A program made the position numbers and the translations under genes. Positions 36,185 through 43,528 of a stretch of 53,777 nucleotides of DNA are shown here, in pieces. This DNA comes from Candidatus Mediterraneibacter faecipullorum. Its GTDB lineage: Bacteria > Bacillota > Clostridia > Lachnospirales > Lachnospiraceae. Location: the NCBI GenBank assembly GCA_019119675.1, contig DWWO01000138.1, positions 1 through 53,777 of the forward strand, written 5' to 3'. How positions within the stretch are numbered: the stretch's first letter is position 1; every line of letters begins with the position of its first letter. The notes under the pieces were generated by a model. The model ran no database searches. It saw only the letters and a list, made by a program, of their open reading frames with translations, and was not told the origin of the DNA.

Positions 36185-36264
36185 TTCTCATACCTCACTC
36201 TCATTATTGTATTATACATATTACGGTACTGCATTAATAATACCATTGAATGAGACAAAAATCA

Positions 36265-36873
36265 TCAAAAAGTTTGTAAATTTTTCACCGGATGGATCAT
36301 TCCGGTCTTCATCAGCACCGGTCTGAGCGCATTGTACAACACACCTGCGATGACAACCGACAATACCGCATTTACGAAAGTCGCCGCCGTACTCCACTTG
36401 GCCAGCACTTCCGCGATCTGCTGCGGCTGCCCGAGTATATACTGATTGTAGAAAAATCCGACAAGCGGATCCGCGATCACGTTGAAAGCGAGACCGGCAA
36501 TTGAAGCGATCATACTCCAGCGGAAAATATATTTCTTATCCGTACTTTCATTGATCTTTGCGATCCTGTGAGCGACCAGTCCCGTGATCAGCCCGATACA
36601 CAGCTTCAGGACAAAGGTCTTTGGCGCACCTGTGATATATACCGGGTCCAGCATGTCAGCGATCCCCATTCCGATCGCGCCGGCCAGGCCGCCGTACCAC
36701 CCGCCCAGGATCAGGGCCGCCAGCACACAGAATGCATTTCCGACATGAAAAGATGTCGCCCCGCCTCCCGGCAGCGGTATCTTTATCTGTAAAAATGTAA
36801 AAGTCACAAAACACAGGGCTGCCATCAATCCGGTCTGTGCCAGTTTTATCAACGTTTCATTTCTTCTTTCCAT
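36265..36873 (-). CDS. ECF transporter S component
   Basis: This 202-residue membrane protein has about six hydrophobic segments. The N-terminal pattern LAQTGLMAALCFVTFTFLQ is followed by IPLPGGGATSFHVGNAFCVLAALILGGWYGG, which is the substrate-side signature of S components in the HmpT/riboflavin-like group. It would bind a vitamin or related compound and pair with shared EcfA/EcfT proteins encoded elsewhere. The short 87-bp leader leaves no room for a known vitamin riboswitch, so the substrate cannot be inferred from regulation. Confidence 0.83.
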   Translation of the reverse strand: MERRNETLIKLAQTGLMAALCFVTFTFLQIKIPLPGGGATSFHVGNAFCVLAALILGGWYGGLAGAIGMGIADMLDPVYITGAPKTFVLKLCIGLITGLVAHRIAKINESTDKKYIFRWSMIASIAGLAFNVIADPLVGFFYNQYILGQPQQIAEVLAKWSTAATFVNAVLSVVIAGVLYNALRPVLMKTGMIHPVKNLQTF

Positions 36874-36960
36874 AGGTGATTCCTCTTTTCTGTATAAACT
36901 TATCTGCTACAGTATATTATCACCTGACTGGTTTTATTAAAACGTCCACTTTCTGTCTTT

Positions 36961-39723
36961 TTATACAGTCCAGTTTTTCCTGCCCAGTCTCACCTGCTCC
37001 ATTTCTTTTGCAGTATCCTCCTCCAGATAGTCAAAAAGATATGTTCTCAAAATATCTCCTCTGCCAAGATGTTCCCCGCGGATTTCCTTTAACGCAAGCT
37101 CTACTTCTTCCTTCAGCCCAGCCGCAGACATACGGTGTGCTCCCTGCCCGAGGATGATAACCTGCTCCAGTGCGTCCGATGTAGCCACAACCACATGATG
37201 GTTTCTGGAGATTTTCCGCACAGTCTTCTCGATATACTGGTCCGCTGTCTCTGCTTCCTTCGTATAGACGATATGGATATTGTGGTATTTGGAAATCTCG
37301 CCGGGATTTCCCTCCACCTTATAAGCGTCAAAGACAAGTATCAGGGTACATTTCCGGTATCCCTGGTAATTACAGAGAATATCTGCAAGTTTACCCCTGG
37401 CTGCCGCCAGATCGATCTCTGAAAGTTCCCGCAGCTCGTCCCACGCAAAGATAATATTGTATCCGTCTACCAGAAGATATTCTTCTCCGTCCGGTTTCTT
37501 CCTCTTGCCGGACGGCGTATTTTTCCTGTCTGATGTCTCATCCTGACGCATCTTTCTCCGCTCATCAGCCTGATCAGACGACACTTTCACCGGCGTGCTG
37601 CTGACATTCCGCCTGACCGGATCCGGTGTGCGCACGTAGATCGCATCCAGTTCTTCCTGCGTCAGCTCGATCGTCCTTGAAGCCGCCCTGACAGCAGCGG
37701 CTTTGGCAGACCGCCGCTGCTCCCCGCCTTCCGTCTGCTCTGATGTACGTTTCAACGGACTCTCTGCATGCATATGATCCTCTACCTGATACCAGGGTAC
37801 GATAAACCCTGCCCCGTGGGCACAGAATACGGAATCCGCAGTGTTTTCTAGATCACTTTCCGGATCATAGCCGATTTTCCCCACAACTTCCTCTGCATTA
37901 TGGCAGATATCATACCCTTTCAGCGTGCAGAACATTCTGCCAAATCCGCCGGTATATGCCGCAAACTCTTTCTGATAACCGCGCATTTCCGATACCGGGG
38001 CACTGCCTGTAAGAACTGCCAGCTCACCCTCTGTCTCCGGACCTGAAAACGTACCGTTCATCCTCTGGATATCATTCATCGCCTTCCCTACATTTTCCAT
38101 AGGGAGCTCCATACGGAAATCATAATACGGCTCCAGAAGGACACTCCGGGCTTTCATCAGTCCCTGGCGGACCGCCCGGTATGTGGCCTGACGGAAATCT
38201 CCGCCCTCTGTGTGCTTCTGGTGCGCCCGCCCTGATATCAGGGTGATGCGCACATCGGTAAGCGCAGATCCGGTCAGTACACCTCTGTGTTCCTTTTCAT
38301 CCAGATGTGTCAGGACCAGCCTCTGCCAGTTACGGTCAAGGATATCTTCGCTGCATTCAGAAGCGAACTGCATACCAGAGCCTCTTTCACCCGGCTCCAG
38401 CAGAAGATGCACTTCCGCATAATGCCGCAATGGCTCGAAATGTCCGACTCCCTCTGCCGGTCCGGCGATCGTCTCTTTATATATGATCCGGCCCTCTCTG
38501 AACTCTGTCAGGACTCCGTACCGTTCCTTGATCAGGTGCTGCAGCACTTCTGTCTGCACCTCACCCATAAGCTGGATATATATTTCCTGCGTCTCCTCTG
38601 CCCAGACGATGTGGAGCTCCGGTTCTTCCTCCTCAAGCTGCCGCAGGTTCAGAAGCATTGCATGGACGTCACACTCTTCCGGCAGTTCGATCCGATAAGT
38701 CAGGACCGGTTCGAGCACCGGGATATCCGAATCTGACTCCGCGCCAATCCCCTGTCCGGGATACGTTCCTTCCAGACCTGTCACCGCACAGACCATTCCT
38801 GCCTGTGCATTTTGAGCCAGTTCATACTTATCACCGGAATATATGCGGATCTGATTTACTTTTCCACCTATTCCCGGAAGCGTTTCTTTCACTTTCAAGT
38901 CTCCGCCTGTCACCTTCAGATAAGTCAGCCTGTTTCCCTGCGGATCCCTTGCAATCTTATAAACTTTTGCACCGAATGCTTCCGGATATTCCGGACAGAC
39001 GCTGTATTCCCTTATCCCATCCAGCAGTTCTGTGATTCCTTCTGCTCTCAGGGCAGATCCGAACCAGCATGGGAATACTTTCCGTTCAGCCACCACACGC
39101 CTCAGCGTATCACTCGAAATCTCGCCGGTCTCAAGATACTCATCAAGCATCTCATCATCACATACCGCAAGACTCTCAAGTGCATCCGGCTCTCCGTCTG
39201 ATATCCGTTCAAAATCCGTACACCCCTCATCCAGCCGGTTCTTCAGTTCTGCCATCAGCGCATCTCTGTCCGTTCCTTCCCTGTCCATCTTATTGACGAA
39301 CAGAAAGACCGGTACCCCATATCGTTTCAACAGCCGCCACAGCGTCACAGTATGCCCCTGCACTCCGTCCGCTCCGCTGATCACCAGGACCGCATAGTCC
39401 AATACCTGCAGCACACGCTCCATCTCAGCTGAGAAGTCCACGTGTCCCGGCGTATCGAGAAGCGTAAGCTCCATATCTTTCCACTTCAGGACCGCCTGCT
39501 TGGAAAAGATCGTGATCCCGCGCTCTCTTTCCATTTCATATGTATCCAGAAATGCATCGCCGTGATCTACTCTTCCCATATCCCGGATACTGCCGCCTAA
39601 GTAGAGCATTCCCTCCGAGAGCGTTGTTTTCCCGGCATCCACATGGGCCAGGATGCCGATATTAAGATGTCTTATCCCATGTCCGGCAGTCTTGTTATCT
39701 TTATTATCAGACGTATTTCCCAT
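36961..39723 (-). CDS. Tet(M)-like ribosomal GTPase fused to a Rae1/YacP-type NYN endonuclease domain
   Basis: This protein has 920 residues. The N-terminal part is an EF-G/Tet(M)-like translational GTPase: G1 AHVDAGKTTLSE at residues 26-37, switch RGITIFSKQA, G3 DTPGHVDF, G4 NKMD, then domains II-V ending near GAGFIVPWYQVEDHMH. A charged linker of about 85 residues (roughly 662-746) follows. The last 174 residues match the YacP/Rae1 NYN-PIN family: LLVDGYNII (Asp753), LVFDAY (Asp799), KEAETADQYIE (Asp828), VATSDALEQ (Asp850) and GQGAHRMSAAGLKEEVE. Rae1 of Bacillus subtilis is a ribosome-associated endonuclease that cuts mRNA in the A site. The fusion suggests one protein that binds the ribosomal A-site side and cuts mRNA there. 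A tetracycline-protection role is possible but not shown. A long hairpin covers the start region. Confidence 0.9.
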   Translation of the reverse strand: MGNTSDNKDNKTAGHGIRHLNIGILAHVDAGKTTLSEGMLYLGGSIRDMGRVDHGDAFLDTYEMERERGITIFSKQAVLKWKDMELTLLDTPGHVDFSAEMERVLQVLDYAVLVISGADGVQGHTVTLWRLLKRYGVPVFLFVNKMDREGTDRDALMAELKNRLDEGCTDFERISDGEPDALESLAVCDDEMLDEYLETGEISSDTLRRVVAERKVFPCWFGSALRAEGITELLDGIREYSVCPEYPEAFGAKVYKIARDPQGNRLTYLKVTGGDLKVKETLPGIGGKVNQIRIYSGDKYELAQNAQAGMVCAVTGLEGTYPGQGIGAESDSDIPVLEPVLTYRIELPEECDVHAMLLNLRQLEEEEPELHIVWAEETQEIYIQLMGEVQTEVLQHLIKERYGVLTEFREGRIIYKETIAGPAEGVGHFEPLRHYAEVHLLLEPGERGSGMQFASECSEDILDRNWQRLVLTHLDEKEHRGVLTGSALTDVRITLISGRAHQKHTEGGDFRQATYRAVRQGLMKARSVLLEPYYDFRMELPMENVGKAMNDIQRMNGTFSGPETEGELAVLTGSAPVSEMRGYQKEFAAYTGGFGRMFCTLKGYDICHNAEEVVGKIGYDPESDLENTADSVFCAHGAGFIVPWYQVEDHMHAESPLKRTSEQTEGGEQRRSAKAAAVRAASRTIELTQEELDAIYVRTPDPVRRNVSSTPVKVSSDQADERRKMRQDETSDRKNTPSGKRKKPDGEEYLLVDGYNIIFAWDELRELSEIDLAAARGKLADILCNYQGYRKCTLILVFDAYKVEGNPGEISKYHNIHIVYTKEAETADQYIEKTVRKISRNHHVVVATSDALEQVIILGQGAHRMSAAGLKEEVELALKEIRGEHLGRGDILRTYLFDYLEEDTAKEMEQVRLGRKNWTV

Positions 39724-39734
39724 AGAAAATACCC

Positions 39735-39777
39735 CTTTCTGTCTATGATTATGCTTTCATAATCATAGCACAGAAAG
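39735..39777 (-). promoter_or_regulatory. Leader hairpin overlapping the ribosome-binding site of the GTPase-NYN gene
   Basis: On the minus strand a stem of about 19 base pairs with one or two mismatches (arms CTTTCTGTGCTATGATTATG and the matching CATAATCATAGACAGAAAG) closes a four-base loop. Its 3' arm runs into AGAAAGGGG, the likely ribosome-binding site, 12 bases before the ATG. There is no U-run after it, so a terminator for the upstream deacetylase gene is less likely than control of translation. Confidence 0.6.
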
Positions 39778-39842
39778 AGGTATAAGTCGATAAATCATTA
39801 TTTTCTGCAATCGGCACGTACTGACCTGCCATTTGCTTTCCA

Positions 39843-40748
39843 TCAGTTCTGCACACTGTGGTGGCTGACATAACTGTCTCTGTCGATCCCGCGGAATTCA
39901 TAGCCTAAATCTGTATAATATTTCAGAATATACGGCAGGGCCTCAACCGTTGGGTCTTTTGTCTGTGTATCATGAAAGAGGATCATGACATGATCGATCT
40001 TATCTGTTGTAGCGTTTTGTTCAATTTCTTCCTTTCCGCATCCGGCAGCATCACCGCTGTCAAGATTCCAGTCATAATACTGGTATCCCTTTTCCTGAAC
40101 AGATTTGACAAGCCTTGTCATAATACCTTTATTATACTGGGCGGACACCATGTTGGATGATCCTCCCGGGAAACGGATAAAACAGGGGACAAAACCAATC
40201 TGTTCTTTTGCCACTTCGCCAACTTTCTCCAGATCAGCAAAATATGCGTCATCAGACTCGTAGACCTCGTCGTAATTATGCGTATACGTATGCAGACCGA
40301 TCGTGTGTCCTGCATCATATGCTTCTTTTATATATGGTCTGCACTGTTCATTTGCGCCTGTAATAAAAAACGTAGCCTTTGCATCGTACTCTGCGAGAAT
40401 ATCAAGAATCTTCTTCGTATTTTCGGAAGGGCCGTCATCGAAAGTCAGATATACTACTTTCTCATCAGCCGGCGGATCCGTCGTTCCGACCGGCACTCCC
40501 GGCTGTACGGATGACGCCTTTGCCCGCTGCTGATCCACTGCATTTTTTACCGCAGTGGAAAGTGCTTCCGCCGCCTCTGGTTCCCCGCTAATCAGACTCT
40601 GCGCCAGTTTCTTATTTTTTTCGGCCTCCCGGCTGTTTGCGACCATACAAAAGGCTGTAGCGCCAATTGCAAAAAAAACCAGTCCACACAGGATGAGCCC
40701 GTTAAAATTGTAACGGTATTTTTTTAGATACCGCTTTATCTTCAGCAT
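39843..40748 (-). CDS. Polysaccharide deacetylase (carbohydrate esterase family 4)
   Basis: This 301-residue protein has an N-terminal membrane anchor (about residues 16-36) that places the catalytic domain outside the cell. The NodB-domain motifs are in order: VYLTFDDGPSENT with the catalytic Asp and metal Asp, HTYTHNYDE with the two metal His residues, FIRFPGGSSN, YYDWNLDSGD and MILFHDTQ. It probably removes acetyl groups from peptidoglycan or a surface glycan. It is related in size and layout to PdaA-like and PgdA-like enzymes; the substrate is not certain. It stands apart from the capsule locus. Confidence 0.92.
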   Translation of the reverse strand: MLKIKRYLKKYRYNFNGLILCGLVFFAIGATAFCMVANSREAEKNKKLAQSLISGEPEAAEALSTAVKNAVDQQRAKASSVQPGVPVGTTDPPADEKVVYLTFDDGPSENTKKILDILAEYDAKATFFITGANEQCRPYIKEAYDAGHTIGLHTYTHNYDEVYESDDAYFADLEKVGEVAKEQIGFVPCFIRFPGGSSNMVSAQYNKGIMTRLVKSVQEKGYQYYDWNLDSGDAAGCGKEEIEQNATTDKIDHVMILFHDTQTKDPTVEALPYILKYYTDLGYEFRGIDRDSYVSHHSVQN

Positions 40749-40932
40749 TTTCTTATTTATCTCCCGTTCGCTATATATTTTAACATGAAATTTATCTCAT
40801 ATAACATGTTTTATTATAGTGGATATTTTTTAAGAAAATACTATATTTTGTTTAAAAATTATTAACATTCCATGACATCTTGTATGAAACTGCCTCTGTC
40901 CGGCAATCCGGACTGCTCATCTGTACTTTTTG

Positions 40933-41154
40933 TCACTTTATCATTACTTTTTGTCCGTTGATATCTATATTCTCTAAATTCTGAAAAACCCAGCCGTGTG
41001 ATCGCGGAGAATAACGAATAACCACCGGAATCCAGCAATCGTTAACAGCCAAATAGAGATACTGTCCCGGTTTGACATTGACACTTTTGGATCGTTTCTC
41101 ATCGGTAATATAGATACCTGCATTTGAATTAGTATTCAACACTCCCGTTATCAT
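40933..41154 (-). CDS. Small DUF5348-like protein
   Basis: This protein has 73 residues. The order of features (a turn near NSNAGIYITDE, KPGQYLYLAVNDCWIPVVIRYS, GWVFQNLENIDINGQKVMI) fits the small beta-rich DUF5348 family, which has no known function and is common in Clostridia. An AAGGAG site precedes the ATG. It is read on the minus strand between the deacetylase gene and the tRNA genes. A hairpin with a T-run lies in its leader. Family match is moderate. Confidence 0.55.
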   Translation of the reverse strand: MITGVLNTNSNAGIYITDEKRSKSVNVKPGQYLYLAVNDCWIPVVIRYSPRSHGWVFQNLENIDINGQKVMIK

Positions 41155-41198
41155 ATATAACAGCTCCTTTCATTCAGAATTTCATCTTTTCTTATTTG

Positions 41199-41232
41199 AA
41201 AAAATGCCGGTACAGGAAAATATACCTGCACC
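41199..41232 (-). terminator. Terminator-like hairpin in the leader of the small DUF5348-like gene
   Basis: On the minus strand GGTGCAGG pairs with CCTGTACC (one G-U) around an eight-base loop and is followed by GGCATTTTTT. A TATACT or TATAGT -10-like element lies just upstream. It could be an attenuator for the small gene; the stem is short. Confidence 0.4.
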
Positions 41233-41368
41233 TGTCGTTATAGTATAGGAAGAAAATATGAACATTATATGGATTTTTTTGTAAAATGTTTTTAAAATTT
41301 GGTAAAATAATTGGAAATTCAGAAAAAAGCATTCAAAAAAATAATTATAAAGAAATTAAAAAAAGTGC

Positions 41369-41396
41369 TTGATTTTTTTGTTAAGTCTGATATAAT
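41369..41396 (+). promoter_or_regulatory. SigA promoter of the tRNA pair
   Basis: Plus-strand TTGATT (41369-41374), a 16-base spacer and a perfect TATAAT (41391-41396) lie 36 bases before tRNA-Gln. The upstream region is strongly AT-rich, as is usual for stable-RNA promoters in this group. Confidence 0.8.
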
Positions 41397-41431
41397 AACC
41401 ATGTTGCTTGTGAGCAACAAAAAAAAATTGA

Positions 41432-41503
41432 TGCGGAATGGTGTAATTGGCAGCACAGCAGACTCTGACTCTGTTAGTAGGGGTTCAAGTCCCTTTTCCG
41501 TAG
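41432..41503 (+). tRNA. tRNA-Gln (anticodon CTG)
   Basis: The full cloverleaf can be drawn. The acceptor stem TGCGGAA pairs with TTCCGTA (one G-U), and the D-arm GTG/CAC has loop TAATTGGCAG. The anticodon stem GCAGA/TCTGT has loop CTCTGAC, giving anticodon CTG. The T-arm has loop TTCAAGT and the discriminator is G. The 3' CCA is not encoded. It is the first of two tRNA genes under one promoter. Confidence 0.93.
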
Positions 41504-41578
41504 CTGGGAATTTGCCGGACGGCAGATTCCTTATTTTTCCCGAGAGAAAGTATGCGGAGCATATTTTCTATTGCAAAT

Positions 41579-41652
<74 letters not shown>

Positions 41653-41668
41653 TTTTTTTATTTATCAA

Positions 41669-41705
41669 AACGCAAAGCTTCTATAATGAGGCTTTGCGTT
41701 TTTTT
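41669..41705 (+). terminator. Terminator after tRNA-Pro
   Basis: AACGCAAAGC pairs perfectly with GCTTTGCGTT around a 12-base loop, followed by five T residues. It closes the tRNA transcription unit and faces the convergent dapF gene. Confidence 0.9.
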
Positions 41706-41731
41706 CTTCATCTCCTGATTGTATTCTTATC

Positions 41732-42568
41732 TTATTCTCCCCACTCCCCGTCAAATACGACCTCCGCCGGCCCTGTCATATAGACCGTGTCTTTCTCCCG
41801 GTCCCATCTGATCTGCAGATCACCACCAAGAAGCTTCACAGTAATCTCATCCTCTGTCAGCCCGTTAAGGATGCAGGATACGGTAACTGCACATGCGCCG
41901 GTCCCGCAGGCAAGCGTCTCTCCCGAACCGCGCTCCCATACACGCATCTCCACTGTATTCCTGTCCAGCACCCGTACAAATTCTGTGTTGACCCTGTTCG
42001 GGAAACGTTCATGATTCTCAAACTTCGGACCGATCATCTCCAGGGGAAGTTCATTTACATTACAGTCAACATACACAACTGCATGCGGATTCCCCATGGA
42101 AACACAGGTCATATGATACTCCTTTCCATCTACAAGGATCGGCTCGTTTACCGCCCTGTCCCCCTCTGCAATAACCGGAATTCTGGCAGGATCCAGTTCC
42201 GGTTTTCCCATATCAACTTTCACCAGCTTCACTTTTCCGTTTTCCACTGTAAGGTCAAGATATTTTATCCCGGCCAGCGTCTCCACTGATATCTGTGTCT
42301 TATCTGTCAGACCATAGTCATACACATATTTTGCCACACAGCGGATACCGTTTCCGCACATCTCTCCGCGCGAGCCGTCCGCATTATACATCTCCATCTC
42401 AAAATCCGCCTTATCAGACGGGTTGATCATGATAAGCCCATCCGATCCGACGCCAAAATGGCGGTCACTGAGCTTTACTGCCAGCGCCGAAGGATCATCA
42501 ATCTTTTCTCTGAAGCAGTTCACATATACGTAGTCATTGCCAAGCCCCTGCATCTTTGTAAATTTCAT
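41732..42568 (-). CDS. dapF: Diaminopimelate epimerase
   Basis: DapF interconverts LL- and meso-diaminopimelate for lysine and peptidoglycan synthesis. The first catalytic Cys is in MCGNGIRCVAKYVYD and the second in ETLACGTGACAVTV. The N-terminus MKFTKMQGLGNDYVYVN is typical. The ATG at 42568 is used because the GGGG site lies seven bases before it; an ATG six bases earlier is too close to that site. The protein is then 278 residues. Its own promoter is at 42607-42635. Confidence 0.96.
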   Translation of the reverse strand: MKFTKMQGLGNDYVYVNCFREKIDDPSALAVKLSDRHFGVGSDGLIMINPSDKADFEMEMYNADGSRGEMCGNGIRCVAKYVYDYGLTDKTQISVETLAGIKYLDLTVENGKVKLVKVDMGKPELDPARIPVIAEGDRAVNEPILVDGKEYHMTCVSMGNPHAVVYVDCNVNELPLEMIGPKFENHERFPNRVNTEFVRVLDRNTVEMRVWERGSGETLACGTGACAVTVSCILNGLTEDEITVKLLGGDLQIRWDREKDTVYMTGPAEVVFDGEWGE

Positions 42569-42606
42569 AGTCATACCCCATACTTTCTGCGTAATATTAT
42601 ACTCCC

Positions 42607-42635
42607 ATTATACACATGCTCCCGGCAGAATCCAA
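42607..42635 (-). promoter_or_regulatory. SigA promoter of dapF
   Basis: On the minus strand TTGGAT (42630-42635), 17 bases and TATAAT (42607-42612) lie about 40 bases upstream of the dapF start, immediately after the ANTAR gene. Confidence 0.7.
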
Positions 42636-42652
42636 CCGGAAATTATGTGCTG

Positions 42653-43201
42653 CTATTTATCCATTACCGTCAGGATCATCCGTGCAGTCTCTGTCATATC
42701 CGTGCCACTTTCCATACTGGTCTTCTGCACATATTTGTGGGCTTCGTCCTCAGTCATATGATTGCGTTCCATCAGAAGCGCTTTCGCCTGTTCTAGGATC
42801 TGACGTTCTTTATCACTTCTCTTCTTACCTGCCTCGCGTTTTTTTCTCCGCCTTCTGTACTGGGTCTGCAGGATCATTTCAATCGTATTGACAAGATCGT
42901 ATATTTTCAGTGGCATCGGCACCCCTACAACGCCGTCCGGAAGACCGTCAACCCACTTTTCAGCCGGTGCGATCAGAAGGATTTCGAATCCTTCCGGAAG
43001 GTATTCCCTCATCTGTGTATAGTGCATATCCTGCATCTGATGCGCGCATATCACGATCCCGTCGCTCCACATTTCTGCATACTGCAGCACTTTCGCTCCG
43101 GTCTGGCAGACAGCAGACACTTCGAGCCCGGATTTTACAAGGATATTCCGTATATTCACTGCATTTTCCCGCTTGGAAAATGCCACAATAATGTTACTCA
43201 A
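42653..43201 (-). CDS. ANTAR-domain RNA-binding regulator with a receiver-like domain
   Basis: This 182-residue protein has an N-terminal receiver-like domain, then a very basic linker (RRRRKKREAGKKRSDKER), then a C-terminal ANTAR domain (ILEQAKALLMERNHMTEDEAHKYVQ, then the second helix SMESGTDMTETARMIL). ANTAR proteins bind paired RNA hairpins and prevent transcription termination. The receiver part lacks an obvious phosphorylatable Asp at the end of strand 3 (ICAHQMQDM), so it may be a pseudo-receiver that responds to something other than a kinase. The start is TTG with a GGAGGTG site. It lies downstream of glnA, a frequent arrangement in Clostridia, separated from it by a structured repeat. 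Nitrogen control of glnA is inferred. Confidence 0.88.
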   Translation of the reverse strand: MSNIIVAFSKRENAVNIRNILVKSGLEVSAVCQTGAKVLQYAEMWSDGIVICAHQMQDMHYTQMREYLPEGFEILLIAPAEKWVDGLPDGVVGVPMPLKIYDLVNTIEMILQTQYRRRRKKREAGKKRSDKERQILEQAKALLMERNHMTEDEAHKYVQKTSMESGTDMTETARMILTVMDK

Positions 43202-43236
43202 ATCCGTGCCACCTCCTGCTGTCTATACTGTATAGA

Positions 43237-43523
43237 GTCCGCTCTGCTCATGCGCTCAGTTCGATTCCGCCGCTTACGGCTCCATCTCACTGTATGGCGT
43301 CCGCCATATGCCGGAATTGTCATCCGGCACTCTTTGCAAGCAAGCTTGCACAGTGCCGTAAGACAATTCTTCTTTCCACGTCTGCTCATGCTCTCAGTTC
43401 GATTCCGCCCTTACGGGCTTCATCTCACTGTATGGCGTCCGCCATATGCCGGAATTGACGTCCAGCACCTTTTGCAAGCAAGCTTGCACGATGCTGAACA
43501 TCAATTCCTGCGCATGAGCGGAC
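43237..43523. repeat. Tandem pair of about 138-bp structured repeats between glnA and the ANTAR gene
   Basis: Two diverged copies start at 43243 and 43381 (each TCTGCTCATG). Each copy has three hairpins. The first is a small GC stem (GCCG/CGGC in copy 1, GCCC/GGGC in copy 2). The second is TATGGC/GCCATA, identical in both copies. The third is a long stem beginning GAATTG and ending CAATTC, with inner arms TGCAAGC/GCTTGCA. Differences in the long stem are compensated on the other arm (GAATTGT/ACAATTC against GAATTGA/TCAATTC; GGCAC/GTGCC against AGCA/TGCT). The whole unit is framed by inverted ends, GTCCGCTC...ATGCGC at 43237 and GCGCATGAGCGGAC at 43510-43523. It begins six bases after the glnA stop. 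Confidence 0.85.
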
Positions 43524-43528
43524 TGGTA

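Noticed and set aside
36874..36960. Vitamin riboswitch upstream of the ECF S component
   Set aside because: The leader is only 87 bases and shows no riboswitch core.
36961..39723. Acquired tetracycline-resistance gene
   Set aside because: The protein is Tet(M)-like, but it has a C-terminal nuclease fusion, normal base composition for the region and no mobile-element context; it looks like a resident chromosomal gene. Resistance cannot be claimed from sequence.
43237..43523. CRISPR array
   Set aside because: There are only two long diverged copies with internal hairpins and no regular spacers or cas genes.
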